A DNA stretch of 12,164 bases from Clostridia bacterium. GTDB lineage: Bacteria > Bacillota > Clostridia > Oscillospirales > CAG-272. This document shows, piece after piece, positions 4,932-12,164 of this stretch. Location: contig JAFTUB010000048.1 of the NCBI GenBank assembly GCA_017466495.1, positions 1 to 12,164 of the forward strand, in the 5' to 3' direction. A program made the position numbers and the translations under genes. Within the stretch, counting starts at the first letter, position 1, and the number at the start of each line of letters is the position of its first letter. A model generated the notes under the pieces. The model did not search any database, was not told the origin of the DNA, and was given only the letters and a program-made list of their open reading frames with translations.

Positions 4932-6771
4932 TGACGCTCACCTCACTTCCCAGATAATTCTCGGCCTGGCGGCGGAACATGGCGGCATATTTGCCGTCCT
5001 TTTCCATCAGCTCGGCGTGGGTACCGCACTCGGCGATCCTGCCGTCCTCCATCATGATCACCCGGTCGGCCAGCACAGCGGAGGACAGGCGGTGGGAAAT
5101 GAAGATCACGCTCTTTCCCCGGGTGGCCCGCATCATGTTCTCGAACATGGTGTACTCGGCAATGGGGTCAAGGGCACTGGAGGGCTCGTCCAGCAGAACA
5201 AAGGGACAGTCATCGGCGAAGACCCGGGCCAGGGACAGCTTCTGCTGTTCCCCCACTGACAGGTTCTCCCCCCTGTCGTCAAACTCCCGGGTGAGTATCG
5301 TGTCCAGCCCCGAAGAAAAACGGGCAATGCGGGCGGCGGCACCGCTCTCGGCCAGGGCAGCTTCCAGCCGTGCATCGTCCCCCTCCTCGGCGGGGCGAAG
5401 CAGAATATTATCCCGCACCGACAGGGAGAGGAGCTTGAAATCCTGGAAAACCGTGCTGAAGCTCCCCCGATAGGCGGCAAGGGAAAAGTCCCGGATAGGC
5501 CGGCCGTCCAGGGTGATCTCCCCGGCGCAGGGATCGTACAATCGGAGCAGCAGCTTGACCAGGGTAGTCTTTCCCGAGCCGTTGCTCCCCACCAGGGCAA
5601 TCCGCTCGCCGTGGTGCCAAACAAAATCAATCTCCCGCAGGGTGTCCTGCTCACTGCCGGCGTAACGGAAGGTCAGTCCCCGCACCGCGATCTCGCCCCC
5701 TTCGGAGGGAACACCCTCGGTGCCGCCCCGGATTGCAGGTTCATAGTCGAGAAAATACCGCACATCCTCAAGGAAGAGGGCGTGCTCGCCGAACTCGGCG
5801 AAATTCTGCAGGAGGTTGTTGAGGCAGTAGGAAATGGTGCCGATAGAACCCAGCACCACAATGCAGTCCCCCACCTGCATTCCACCGTTGGCACTGCCCA
5901 CACACATGGTGCTCCACACGGCGTAGAGGGTAGCCCCCAGGATGGTGACCACCTCCAGACCAATCACATCGATGTAGCCGTAGATAGCCCGGCGCAGGCC
6001 GTGCTTCCGGATCACCCGACGAAAATCGGCATAGGTTTCCCGCAGATCCCGCAGAAGGGTGGTGTACATCCCGCCGATGCGCATTTCCTTGGCATACTCG
6101 CCCTGATAGAAGGCACGGCGGACATAGGCGGCACGGCGGTTGATGGGCTTGCGCTCGCTTTCCATGTCGTGCCGCGCCACGTTGGCCAGCCGACGGAAAA
6201 AGCCCAGCAGAAGGGGGAACAGCCCGAACAGGATCAGCCAGGGATCGATCACAAAAAGCAGGGCCGAATTGGCCGCCAGGGCCACCACCCGGGCAATGAG
6301 GTTGTCCAGGGTGTACATGACCTTCATCATGCGGGAATAGGCTTCGTCCATGGCCTTGACGTACTTGTCGTAGAAAGCGGGATCCTCGTAGCAGGCAAGC
6401 TCCACCTCCGCCGCCTGGCGGAAGAGCAGCTTTTCCACATAGGCACCCACCTTGCGCTGCTCAATGGGGGAGACCAGGTTCCAGAACAGGCGCATCCCGA
6501 GATAGCACACCAGCATCACGGTCCCCAGCACCAGCACATACCGCACGATGCCGCGGATGTCCTCCCCGGAATCAATGCCGTTGACCACTCGCCGGAGCAG
6601 ATAGCTCTCGCTGAGAAAGTCCAGCATGCCGTACAGTAGGGAAGAGCCCAGGTAAACAGCCAAATACAGCGGGGAGGCCCGCCAGATGTTGCGCAGGGCA
6701 AACAAATTATTGGAAGCCGTCCGTCCCGGGGACAGCTTTTTCTTCTTTTCGTCGTTTGTCTTGGGTTTCAT
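4924..6771 (-). CDS. ABC exporter half-transporter, first subunit of a heterodimer
   Basis: This 615-residue protein has a transmembrane domain (about 30-320) followed by a nucleotide-binding domain (about 360-600). Walker A is GSNGSGKT (395-402), the Q-loop Gln is 443, Walker B FVLLDE ends in Glu529, and the switch His is 560. The signature motif is LSVGEQ (504-509), deviating from the canonical LSGGQ/LSGGE at its third position, as is common in one subunit of heterodimeric exporters. The start at 6771 follows GGGAGGTGA. A longer in-frame start at 6828 is rejected because it overlaps the promoter's -35 box. It is the first gene of a two-gene operon with the partner at 3066-4931. The very basic N-terminus (KKKKL, about 9-13) is cytoplasmic. 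The substrate is unknown. Confidence 0.9.
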   Translation of the reverse strand: MKPKTNDEKKKKLSPGRTASNNLFALRNIWRASPLYLAVYLGSSLLYGMLDFLSESYLLRRVVNGIDSGEDIRGIVRYVLVLGTVMLVCYLGMRLFWNLVSPIEQRKVGAYVEKLLFRQAAEVELACYEDPAFYDKYVKAMDEAYSRMMKVMYTLDNLIARVVALAANSALLFVIDPWLILFGLFPLLLGFFRRLANVARHDMESERKPINRRAAYVRRAFYQGEYAKEMRIGGMYTTLLRDLRETYADFRRVIRKHGLRRAIYGYIDVIGLEVVTILGATLYAVWSTMCVGSANGGMQVGDCIVVLGSIGTISYCLNNLLQNFAEFGEHALFLEDVRYFLDYEPAIRGGTEGVPSEGGEIAVRGLTFRYAGSEQDTLREIDFVWHHGERIALVGSNGSGKTTLVKLLLRLYDPCAGEITLDGRPIRDFSLAAYRGSFSTVFQDFKLLSLSVRDNILLRPAEEGDDARLEAALAESGAAARIARFSSGLDTILTREFDDRGENLSVGEQQKLSLARVFADDCPFVLLDEPSSALDPIAEYTMFENMMRATRGKSVIFISHRLSSAVLADRVIMMEDGRIAECGTHAELMEKDGKYAAMFRRQAENYLGSEVSVNG

Positions 6772-6799
6772 TGCTTCACCTCCCGAAAGGGTCGGATTC

Positions 6800-6828
6800 A
6801 GTATAACATGGCCCTCCCGTGCTGTCAA
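6800..6828 (-). promoter_or_regulatory. Promoter of the ABC exporter operon
   Basis: On the minus strand TTGACA (6828-6823), exactly 17 bp, then TATACT (6805-6800), identical in hexamers and spacing to the leader promoter at 156-184. The start should be near 6793, leaving a leader of only about 22 nt with the ribosome site. Confidence 0.78.
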
Positions 6829-6847
6829 TCACCGATTGGGTGAGGTG

Positions 6848-6862
6848 CGTCTACCGTTGGTT
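6848..6862 (-). promoter_or_regulatory. Upstream box (copy B) of the ABC operon promoter
   Basis: Read on the minus strand this is AACCAACGGTAGACG, one mismatch from the copy at 204-218, and again 19 bp upstream of TTGACA. It lies between the divergent ABC and copper promoters. The adjoining bases also form CCGTT-n5-AACGG on the plus strand (6854-6868). Function is inferred only from the repeated position. Confidence 0.45.
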
Positions 6863-6887
6863 GAACGGCGCAAATGAAATTCTCCCC

Positions 6888-6916
6888 TTGACAAAAGGAG
6901 GGGGGGAAGGTATAAT
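6888..6916 (+). promoter_or_regulatory. Promoter of the copper-responsive operon
   Basis: TTGACA (6888-6893), exactly 17 bp, then TATAAT (6911-6916): a perfect sigma-A consensus. The predicted start (about 6923) falls inside the CsoR-type operator at 6921-6937. The first gene now behind it is an acetyltransferase rather than csoR. Confidence 0.8.
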
Positions 6917-6920
6917 AAAA

Positions 6921-6937
6921 ATACCCCACAGGGGTAT
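6921..6937. promoter_or_regulatory. CsoR-type copper operator
   Basis: ATACCCC-ACA-GGGGTAT is a perfect 7-bp inverted repeat with a G/C core. It matches the known pattern of CsoR operators (a TACCCC/GGGGTA dyad). It covers the predicted transcription start, so apo-CsoR would block initiation and Cu(I) would release it. A CsoR gene with intact copper ligands lies downstream in the same operon, giving autoregulation. Confidence 0.8.
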
Positions 6938-7018
6938 GTGAAGAGGCTTGATTTTGGTTTTTGTCCGTGATGGGAGAAAACACATTTGACAAATAAGAAT
7001 TTGGTGGAGGAGAGGAAT

Positions 7019-7462
7019 TTGATTACACTAAGAAATTTTACCGATAATGATGCAATAGAACTCCAACAAAAGTGTTGTGTCAATATGTCCCTCGATGAAA
7101 TCAAAGCACGATTGGCAAAATGGCAAGAAAAAAAGTTTGAAGGCAAATATTTTGAAATGTTTGCTGTAATAAAAGGCAAGGAAATTGTTGGTATGATATC
7201 GTTGTATCAACATTCTGAAACCGTTATTTCATGCGGTCCTGAAACATTTGAATGTTTTCGCAAACAGGGAATTGCCGGAGAAGCCATGCTACTTGCTATG
7301 GAAATAGCAAAAAGCAAAGGATACAAATTGGTGTCGCAACAAATTCGGGTAAATAATACTGCGAGTATTGCATTGCATAAAAAGTTAGGTTTTGAAACAG
7401 ATGAATACATCTATCAAAACCAAAAGGGCAATCATGTTCAGATTTTCACAAAACTATTGTAG
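7019..7462 (+). CDS. GNAT-family N-acetyltransferase, AT-rich insert in the copper operon
   Basis: This protein of about 147 residues has the GNAT fold: the acetyl-CoA loop RKQGIA (81-86, R-x2-G-x-A) after strand 4, and the C-terminal NTASIALHKKLGF motif (113-125) typical of motif B. The acceptor cannot be predicted; small molecules or protein N-termini are both usual. The chosen TTG start follows GGAGG by 8 nt and gives the common family beginning M-ITLR; an earlier TTG at 6986, 9 nt after GGGAG, would add 11 residues and cannot be ruled out. Codon use is strongly A/T-ending (about one-third G+C by eye), unlike every neighbour, which suggests lateral acquisition. It lies between the copper promoter/operator and csoR, so it should be transcribed with them. 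I cannot tell whether it contributes to copper or drug resistance. Confidence 0.85.
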   Translation: MITLRNFTDNDAIELQQKCCVNMSLDEIKARLAKWQEKKFEGKYFEMFAVIKGKEIVGMISLYQHSETVISCGPETFECFRKQGIAGEAMLLAMEIAKSKGYKLVSQQIRVNNTASIALHKKLGFETDEYIYQNQKGNHVQIFTKLL

Positions 7463-7535
7463 TACAAATTCCCATTTGCCGTCCGGCACTTTTGACACGC
7501 AAACGCAACCGAAAATCTCAAAACAGGAGAATACA

Positions 7536-7847
7536 ATGGAAAATTCATGTCCCTGCTGTGCCGCAGAGGAAAAGAAAACCCTGCGCAGCGAAGAAGAAAA
7601 ACGCGCCCTTATGAATCGGCTCAGCCGCATTGAGGGGCAGATCCGGGGCATCCGGGGTATGCTGGAGAAGGATGCCTACTGCAACGATATTCTCACCCAA
7701 TCGGCCGCGGTGAACGCCGCCGTCAACGCCTTCAACCGTGAGCTGATCGCCCGCCATGTGCGGGGCTGTGTTGCCCGGGACCTGCGGGCGGGTGAGGACG
7801 GGGTGATCGATGAGCTGGTGACCACCCTGCAAAAGCTGATGAAATAA
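7536..7847 (+). CDS. csoR: Copper-sensing repressor CsoR
   Basis: This 103-residue all-helical DUF156/CsoR-family protein binds the operator as an oligomer and releases it on Cu(I) binding. The ligand set is intact: Cys49, His74 and Cys78, with the spacing C-x24-H-x3-C of known CsoR proteins. The conserved helix-1 motif NRLSRIEGQIRGIRGML is at 27-43. The start at 7536 follows AGGAGA by about 5 nt. An open frame extends further upstream, but it overlaps the acetyltransferase and has no family similarity. An N-terminal cysteine cluster (Cys5, Cys7, Cys8, MENSCPCC) precedes the core and could hand over or store copper. It lies 14 nt before copA and shares its operon. A nickel- or sulfur-sensing relative (RcnR, CstR) is unlikely given the ligand pattern and the copA neighbour. 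Confidence 0.93.
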   Translation: MENSCPCCAAEEKKTLRSEEEKRALMNRLSRIEGQIRGIRGMLEKDAYCNDILTQSAAVNAAVNAFNRELIARHVRGCVARDLRAGEDGVIDELVTTLQKLMK

Positions 7848-7861
7848 TTGGGAGAAAAACG

Positions 7862-10384
7862 ATGGAACAGTACAACGTAACGGGAATGAGCTGTGCCGCC
7901 TGCTCGGCACGGGTTGAGAAGGCGGTCTCCGCTGTGGACGGGGTCAGTGCCTGCACGGTCAATCTGCTGACCAATTCCATGGGCGTGGAGGGCACCGCCT
8001 CACCGGAGGCAATCATCGCCGCGGTGAAAAAGGCGGGCTACGGTGCCGCACGGCAGGGGGACTCCCCCGATGCGGGCCGAATTGCCGAAGACAAAGCCCA
8101 TCCGGCGGAGGGGGATGCCCCCGCCCTGTGCCGCCGCCTGATCGCGTCCCTGGGCTTTTTGGCGCTTCTGATGTATATCTCCATGGGACACACCATGTGG
8201 GGCTGGCCCCTGCCGGCGTTTTTGGCAGGCAATCCCCTGGCGATCGGTCTTGCACAGATGCTCCTGGCCGCCACCGTGATGATCATCAACCAAAAGTTTT
8301 TTGTCAGCGGCACGCGGGGACTGCTTCACCGCTCCCCAAACATGGACACCCTGGTGGCCCTGGGTTCGGGCGCGGCCTTTGTCTACAGCACCGCTGTCCT
8401 CTTCACCATGACGGCTCTCACCCCCGGCGAGGCCGCCCATCATCTCCACGGTCTTTACTTTGAATCGGCGGCCATGATCGTGGCTCTGATTACCGTGGGC
8501 AAGATGCTGGAGGCCCGGGCCAAGGGCAAAACCACCGATGCCCTCCGCAGTCTGATGCAGCTGGCACCCCAGACCGCAACTCTTCTGCGGAACGGCGAAG
8601 AGATCACCGTTCCCGCGTCGCAGGTGAAAAAAGGCGATATTTTTGTGGTCCGCCCCGGAGAGAGCATTCCCGTGGACGGTACCGTATTGGAGGGAGTCAG
8701 CGCCGTCAACGAGTCCGCCCTGACGGGAGAGAGCATCCCTGCCGATAAGGGGATGGGAGACAGTGTGTACGCCGCAACCCTCAACCAGTCGGGCTTCCTG
8801 CGCTGTGAAGCCACCCGTGTGGGAGAGGACACCGCCCTCTCGGGGATCATCCGCATGGTCAGCGATGCCGCTGCTACCAAGGCCCCCATCGCCAAGATCG
8901 CCGACCGGGTGTCGGGCATCTTTGTTCCCACGGTCATGGCCATTGCCCTGGTCACCACCGCCCTTTGGCTGATCTTTGGGGAAACGGTGGGCTACGCCCT
9001 TGCCCGGGGCATCTCGGTGCTGGTGATCAGCTGCCCCTGCGCTCTGGGGCTTGCTACCCCCGTGGCAATCATGGTGGGCAGCGGCGTGGGGGCGCGGAAC
9101 GGTATCCTCTTCAAAACCGCCGTTTCCCTGGAGGAAGCGGGGAAGGTGGACATTGCGGTGCTGGACAAAACCGGCACTGTCACCGAGGGAAAGCCCCATG
9201 TCACCGACATACACTGCGCCCGTCAGCGGGAAGAAGCCGAGACCGTGGATTTTCTCACCGCGGTCTACTCCCTGGAGGCCCTGAGTGAGCATCCCCTCTC
9301 GGCTGCCATTGTGGAAAAAGCCCGGGAAATGGGACTGCAGCCCCGCCCCGTCACCGATTTTACCGCCATCCCCGGCCGAGGACTGCAGGGGCGTGTGGTC
9401 ATGAGCGCTACCGCCGATGCGCCCCTTCTCTACGGCGGCAACCGCGCCTTTGTGGGAGAGATATGCCCAATCCCCGCCGATGCCCTGGAGCTGGCGGATC
9501 GGTGGGCGGGTGAAGGCAAAACGCCCCTGTTTTTCGCTTGGGAGAGAGAATTTGCCGGTGTGATCGCCGTGGCAGACGTGATCAAGGAGGACAGTCCCGC
9601 CGCCATTGCCGCGCTGCATGGGATGGGCATCCGCGTGGTCATGCTCACCGGAGACAATATCGCCACCGCCCGGGCCATCGGTGCCCAGGTGGGTGTGGAT
9701 GAAGTCATCGCCGGAGTTCTCCCCGACGGCAAGGAAGCGGTGATCCGCGATCTGCAGAAGCAGGGGAAGGTGGCCATGGTGGGGGACGGCATCAACGATG
9801 CCCCCGCCCTGACCCGTGCCGACATCGGCATCGCCATCGGGGCCGGCACCGATGTGGCCATAGACGCCGCTGTTGTGGTGCTGCTGCACAGCCGTCTGTC
9901 CGCTGTGCCTGCCGCCATCCGTCTGAGCCGCGCCGCTCTGCGCAACATTAAGGAAAACCTCTTCTGGGCCTTCTGTTACAACACCCTGGGGATTCCCCTG
10001 GCAGCCGGCCTGTTTGTCGGCTGGCTGGGCTGGGAGATGAATCCGATGTTCGGCGCCGCCGCCATGAGCCTCTCCAGCTTCTTCGTGGTGAGCAACGCCC
10101 TGCGGCTCAACCTCTGCCGCATCCACGACAGCTCCCGCGACCGCGCCCGCCGAAAAACCGGCGCGACCAACGCATCCACTCGCACCCTCCATATCACCGG
10201 TATGATGTGCGGCCATTGCGAGGCCACCGTGAAGAAGGCGCTGGAAGCCCTCCCCGCCGTGGCTGAAGCCGTGGCAGACCATGAGGCAGGCACCGCAGTC
10301 GTTGTGCTGAAGGGAAAGATCTCCGACATGAAGCTGAAGAAAACCGTAGAAAAAGAAGGATACACCGTAACGGGGATTGAATAA
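7862..10384 (+). CDS. copA: Cu(I)-exporting P1B-1 ATPase CopA
   Basis: This 840-residue membrane pump exports cytoplasmic Cu(I). An N-terminal HMA domain (about 1-63) carries GMSCAAC with Cys11/Cys14. Eight membrane segments follow (about 95-215 as four, 350-400 as two, 698-745 as two). The key motifs are TGES (288-291), CPC (391-393), phosphorylated Asp435 in DKTGTVT, HP (477-478) and GDGIND (641-646). The Cu(I)-site signature is complete: Tyr706-Asn707 in segment 7, and Met735 with Ser738-Ser739 in segment 8. A second HMA domain lies at the extreme C-terminus (about 773-840) with GMMCGHC, Cys783/Cys786. The ribosome site GGGAG lies about 6 nt before the ATG. It is co-transcribed with csoR and is probably induced by copper. 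A C-terminal HMA in addition to the N-terminal one is unusual compared with the best-studied CopA proteins; it may replace the separate CopZ chaperone, which is absent here. Confidence 0.95.
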   Translation: MEQYNVTGMSCAACSARVEKAVSAVDGVSACTVNLLTNSMGVEGTASPEAIIAAVKKAGYGAARQGDSPDAGRIAEDKAHPAEGDAPALCRRLIASLGFLALLMYISMGHTMWGWPLPAFLAGNPLAIGLAQMLLAATVMIINQKFFVSGTRGLLHRSPNMDTLVALGSGAAFVYSTAVLFTMTALTPGEAAHHLHGLYFESAAMIVALITVGKMLEARAKGKTTDALRSLMQLAPQTATLLRNGEEITVPASQVKKGDIFVVRPGESIPVDGTVLEGVSAVNESALTGESIPADKGMGDSVYAATLNQSGFLRCEATRVGEDTALSGIIRMVSDAAATKAPIAKIADRVSGIFVPTVMAIALVTTALWLIFGETVGYALARGISVLVISCPCALGLATPVAIMVGSGVGARNGILFKTAVSLEEAGKVDIAVLDKTGTVTEGKPHVTDIHCARQREEAETVDFLTAVYSLEALSEHPLSAAIVEKAREMGLQPRPVTDFTAIPGRGLQGRVVMSATADAPLLYGGNRAFVGEICPIPADALELADRWAGEGKTPLFFAWEREFAGVIAVADVIKEDSPAAIAALHGMGIRVVMLTGDNIATARAIGAQVGVDEVIAGVLPDGKEAVIRDLQKQGKVAMVGDGINDAPALTRADIGIAIGAGTDVAIDAAVVVLLHSRLSAVPAAIRLSRAALRNIKENLFWAFCYNTLGIPLAAGLFVGWLGWEMNPMFGAAAMSLSSFFVVSNALRLNLCRIHDSSRDRARRKTGATNASTRTLHITGMMCGHCEATVKKALEALPAVAEAVADHEAGTAVVVLKGKISDMKLKKTVEKEGYTVTGIE

Positions 10385-10422
10385 AAAAAGATGTGCCGCA
10401 GGCTCTGCGGCACATCTTTTTT
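10383..10422. terminator. Bidirectional terminator between copA and the ligase gene
   Basis: A 12-bp G+C-rich stem (GATGTGCCGCAG with CTGCGGCACATC, loop GCT) is flanked by A and T runs that extend the stem, giving a U-rich tail in both directions. It overlaps the stop codons of both converging genes (TAA of copA at 10382-10384, TAA of the ligase at 10421-10423). Confidence 0.85.
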
Positions 10423-12118
10423 ACGAAATGGTGGTGTCCAGCTTGAAGCGCATGATCTTGCGCAGGGTGTTCTTGGGAAATTCCTCCCGGCGGATCTTCA
10501 GCTGTGCGATCTTCTTGTAGGCCACAGCCCCGCGGTTGTACTCGTCGATGAAGGGCTTGAAGTAGGCGGCGGCATCGGTGATGCCGTTCTTCTCGCAATA
10601 ATCCTTGTCGGGGAAGATCTCGGCGACGATGGCGTTGTGGGCCTGGCCGCGGCGGCTCTGTCCCTCGTAGACCACGATCTCCAGCAAGCCGGGGATGGAG
10701 ATCAGCTCGTTCTCAATTTCCTCGGGATAGACGTTCTTGCCGTTGGAGAGGATGATAAGGTTTTTCTTGCGCCCGGTGATGAAGAGGGTACCGTCCTCAT
10801 CGATACGGCCGTAGTCGCCGGTGTGGAAGAAGCCGTCCTCGTCAATGGCATCGGCTGTGGCCTCGGGGTCCCCATAGTAACCCAACATCACGTTGGGGCC
10901 CTTTACCAGAATCTCCCCCTCCCAATCCTCGTTGGGGGAGTCGATGACCACTGTATCAATGTCGATGGGATCGCCGACGCTGCCCACCACTACATGGCGG
11001 GAGGGGGTGAAGGCGATCAGCGGCGCACACTCGGTGATGCCGTAGCCGTTGAGGGTTTCGATGCCCAGGGCATCGAAGAAGGCGAGAATTTCGGGGTTGA
11101 TGGGGGCACCGCCCGAGATCACGGTCTTCAGCTCGCCGCCGAAGGCTGCCCGGACCGAGCGGAATAACTCCCGGCGGCGGTCGATGCCCACCCGGCGCAG
11201 GGCGTTGCTGGCTTTGATCATGCGGAAGAAGAGCTTTTCCTTGCCCTGCTCCTTGATGTTGGCCAAAATGCGGCGGTAGAAGGTTTCCAGGTAGAGAGGA
11301 ACTAGCACGAGATGACCGGGCTTCTGCTCCTTGAGCTCCTTGGTGATGTGGCGCAGGCCTGCCGAGATGTAGACCTCGGCCCCGATGATCACATGGCCCA
11401 GCACCAAAACAGAGGAGCCATAAGTGTGGTGGGGCGGCAGAACGCCCAGAGTTTTGTCCGAATAGTCAATGTAGGGAATGGCGGCGCAGACATTGGAGAG
11501 AATGGCCTCCTGGGAGAGCATAACGCCCTTGCCTTTGCCCGTGGTGCCCGAGGTGAAGACCAGCAGGGACATGGCGTGGGGATCAATGGGGGCCTCGCGG
11601 TAAAGATCGGGATTTTTGCGGTACTTGGGCTTACCCATGGCCACCAGCATCTCCAGGTTGCGCTCGTTCTGCTTGGCCTGCATATACACCGGGGGCGCGA
11701 TGAGGGGGGCGGAGAGGGCAATGATCTCGGCCTTGCCGGCGATGTCCTCATCGCAGAAGAGGAAGTTGGCGTTGGCCTTTTTGGCGGTGTCGGCCAGATC
11801 CTCTGCGTGCCATTCGGGGTCGAGAGGGACCAGAACACCGCCGATGGACTGGAGGGCAAAGTAAGCCAGCACCCATTCATAGGAAAGCTTGCCTACCACG
11901 GCACAGTGCCGGCCGGCACAGCCCATCTCGGCAAGGGTGCAGGCCAGGGCTCGGACATCATTGCGCAGCTGGCCGAAGCTGATGCGGGTGACGCTTTTGT
12001 CTCCGCCGCCCTGGCGAAAGGAATAGGCCCACTTATCGGCGTATTCATCTCCGGCCCATTCGATGAGCTGGCGGATGTGGAGGAATTCGTATCTCTCGTG
12101 CAGTGCGGTTTTTTTCAT
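10421..12118 (-). CDS. AMP-forming acyl-CoA synthetase-like ligase
   Basis: This 565-residue member of the ANL superfamily activates a carboxylic acid as its acyl-adenylate and usually transfers it to CoA. Motifs in order: the phosphate-binding loop FTSGTTGKGKG (188-198), YGITE (359-363), TGD (433-435, ribose-binding Asp435), the hinge region with Arg450 in GRKKNLIILSNGKN, and the C-terminal catalytic lysine, most likely Lys554 in PKNTLRKI (family pattern PK-x3-GK). The length and the hinge motif fit long-chain or medium-chain acyl-CoA synthetases (FadD-like), but the acid cannot be read from the sequence. The start at 12118 follows GAAGGAG. The gene converges with copA, shows no link to the metal genes, and its promoter lies outside or at the edge of the window. 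Confidence 0.85.
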   Translation of the reverse strand: MKKTALHERYEFLHIRQLIEWAGDEYADKWAYSFRQGGGDKSVTRISFGQLRNDVRALACTLAEMGCAGRHCAVVGKLSYEWVLAYFALQSIGGVLVPLDPEWHAEDLADTAKKANANFLFCDEDIAGKAEIIALSAPLIAPPVYMQAKQNERNLEMLVAMGKPKYRKNPDLYREAPIDPHAMSLLVFTSGTTGKGKGVMLSQEAILSNVCAAIPYIDYSDKTLGVLPPHHTYGSSVLVLGHVIIGAEVYISAGLRHITKELKEQKPGHLVLVPLYLETFYRRILANIKEQGKEKLFFRMIKASNALRRVGIDRRRELFRSVRAAFGGELKTVISGGAPINPEILAFFDALGIETLNGYGITECAPLIAFTPSRHVVVGSVGDPIDIDTVVIDSPNEDWEGEILVKGPNVMLGYYGDPEATADAIDEDGFFHTGDYGRIDEDGTLFITGRKKNLIILSNGKNVYPEEIENELISIPGLLEIVVYEGQSRRGQAHNAIVAEIFPDKDYCEKNGITDAAAYFKPFIDEYNRGAVAYKKIAQLKIRREEFPKNTLRKIMRFKLDTTIS

Positions 12119-12164
12119 GATTTCTCCTTCGGTAATTGAAAAATATCTTTCAGCACACAGTGTG

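Noticed and set aside
6772..6828. A longer start (ATG 6828) for the first ABC gene.
   Set aside because: It overlaps the -35 hexamer of the operon's own promoter, and the added residues have no family similarity. The start at 6771 has GGGAGGTGA in front of it.
7492..7520. A possible separate csoR promoter beginning with TTGACA at 7492-7497.
   Set aside because: No -10-like hexamer occurs at 16-18 bp spacing (the bases there read ATCTCA), so an internal promoter is not supported.
7392..7535. An upstream extension of the csoR frame.
   Set aside because: It overlaps the acetyltransferase gene in another frame and lacks family similarity; ATG 7536 has a good ribosome site and gives a normal CsoR length.
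8000..10282. A very long open reading frame (about 760 codons) antisense to copA, and similar long frames antisense to the other G+C-rich genes (such as 1295-2800 minus and 3825-4934 plus).
   Set aside because: They are composition shadows: low-complexity Gly/His/Ala- or Ser/Arg-rich translations with no recognisable family, lying opposite genes with complete motif sets.
12154..12164. Short palindrome CACAC-A-GTGTG at the right edge.
   Set aside because: It has only 5-bp arms and is cut by the end of the window; it could be part of an operator or hairpin, but nothing more can be said.

Overview
The window is about 12.2 kb of G+C-rich chromosomal DNA that most resembles a gut Clostridia of the Oscillospirales/Ruminococcaceae type. 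This is an inference from three things: Gram-positive-style promoters (several near-perfect TTGACA-17-TATAAT) with strong GGAGG ribosome sites, the high G+C of the genes, and the gene families present (CsoR, paired ABC exporters, TetR with a Firmicutes-type C-terminal region). No rRNA, tRNA, CRISPR array, transposase or phage gene was seen.

Layout from left to right. (1) Positions 1-220 hold a minus-strand regulatory leader whose target gene lies off the left edge: a near-consensus promoter, a 17-codon leader ORF with a strong ribosome site, an intrinsic terminator, and a 9-nt segment inside the leader ORF that can pair with the terminator's 5' arm. This has the form of a peptide-coupled transcription attenuator. 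(2) Positions 277-354 hold two hairpins and no gene. (3) A TetR-family regulator (minus) is divergent from a P1B-type metal ATPase (plus). Their promoters face each other, and an imperfect palindrome lies midway between the two -10 boxes. (4) A 42-bp perfect palindrome separates the ATPase from a converging two-gene operon for a heterodimeric ABC exporter (minus, genes overlapping by 8 nt). (5) A divergent intergenic region carries the exporter promoter and a copper promoter with a textbook CsoR-type operator at its start site. (6) The copper operon runs GNAT acetyltransferase, csoR, copA. The GNAT gene is strikingly AT-rich and sits between the copper promoter and csoR, which suggests insertion by lateral transfer. 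(7) After a bidirectional terminator, a convergent AMP-forming acyl-CoA-synthetase-like ligase (minus) closes the window.

The common theme is efflux and stress defence: two P1B metal pumps, each with its own kind of regulator, and an ABC exporter. The least expected features are the attenuator at the left edge, a 15-bp box (14/15 identical) placed exactly 19 bp upstream of the -35 of both the attenuator promoter and the ABC promoter, the face-to-face tetR/ATPase promoters, and the foreign-looking acetyltransferase under apparent copper control.
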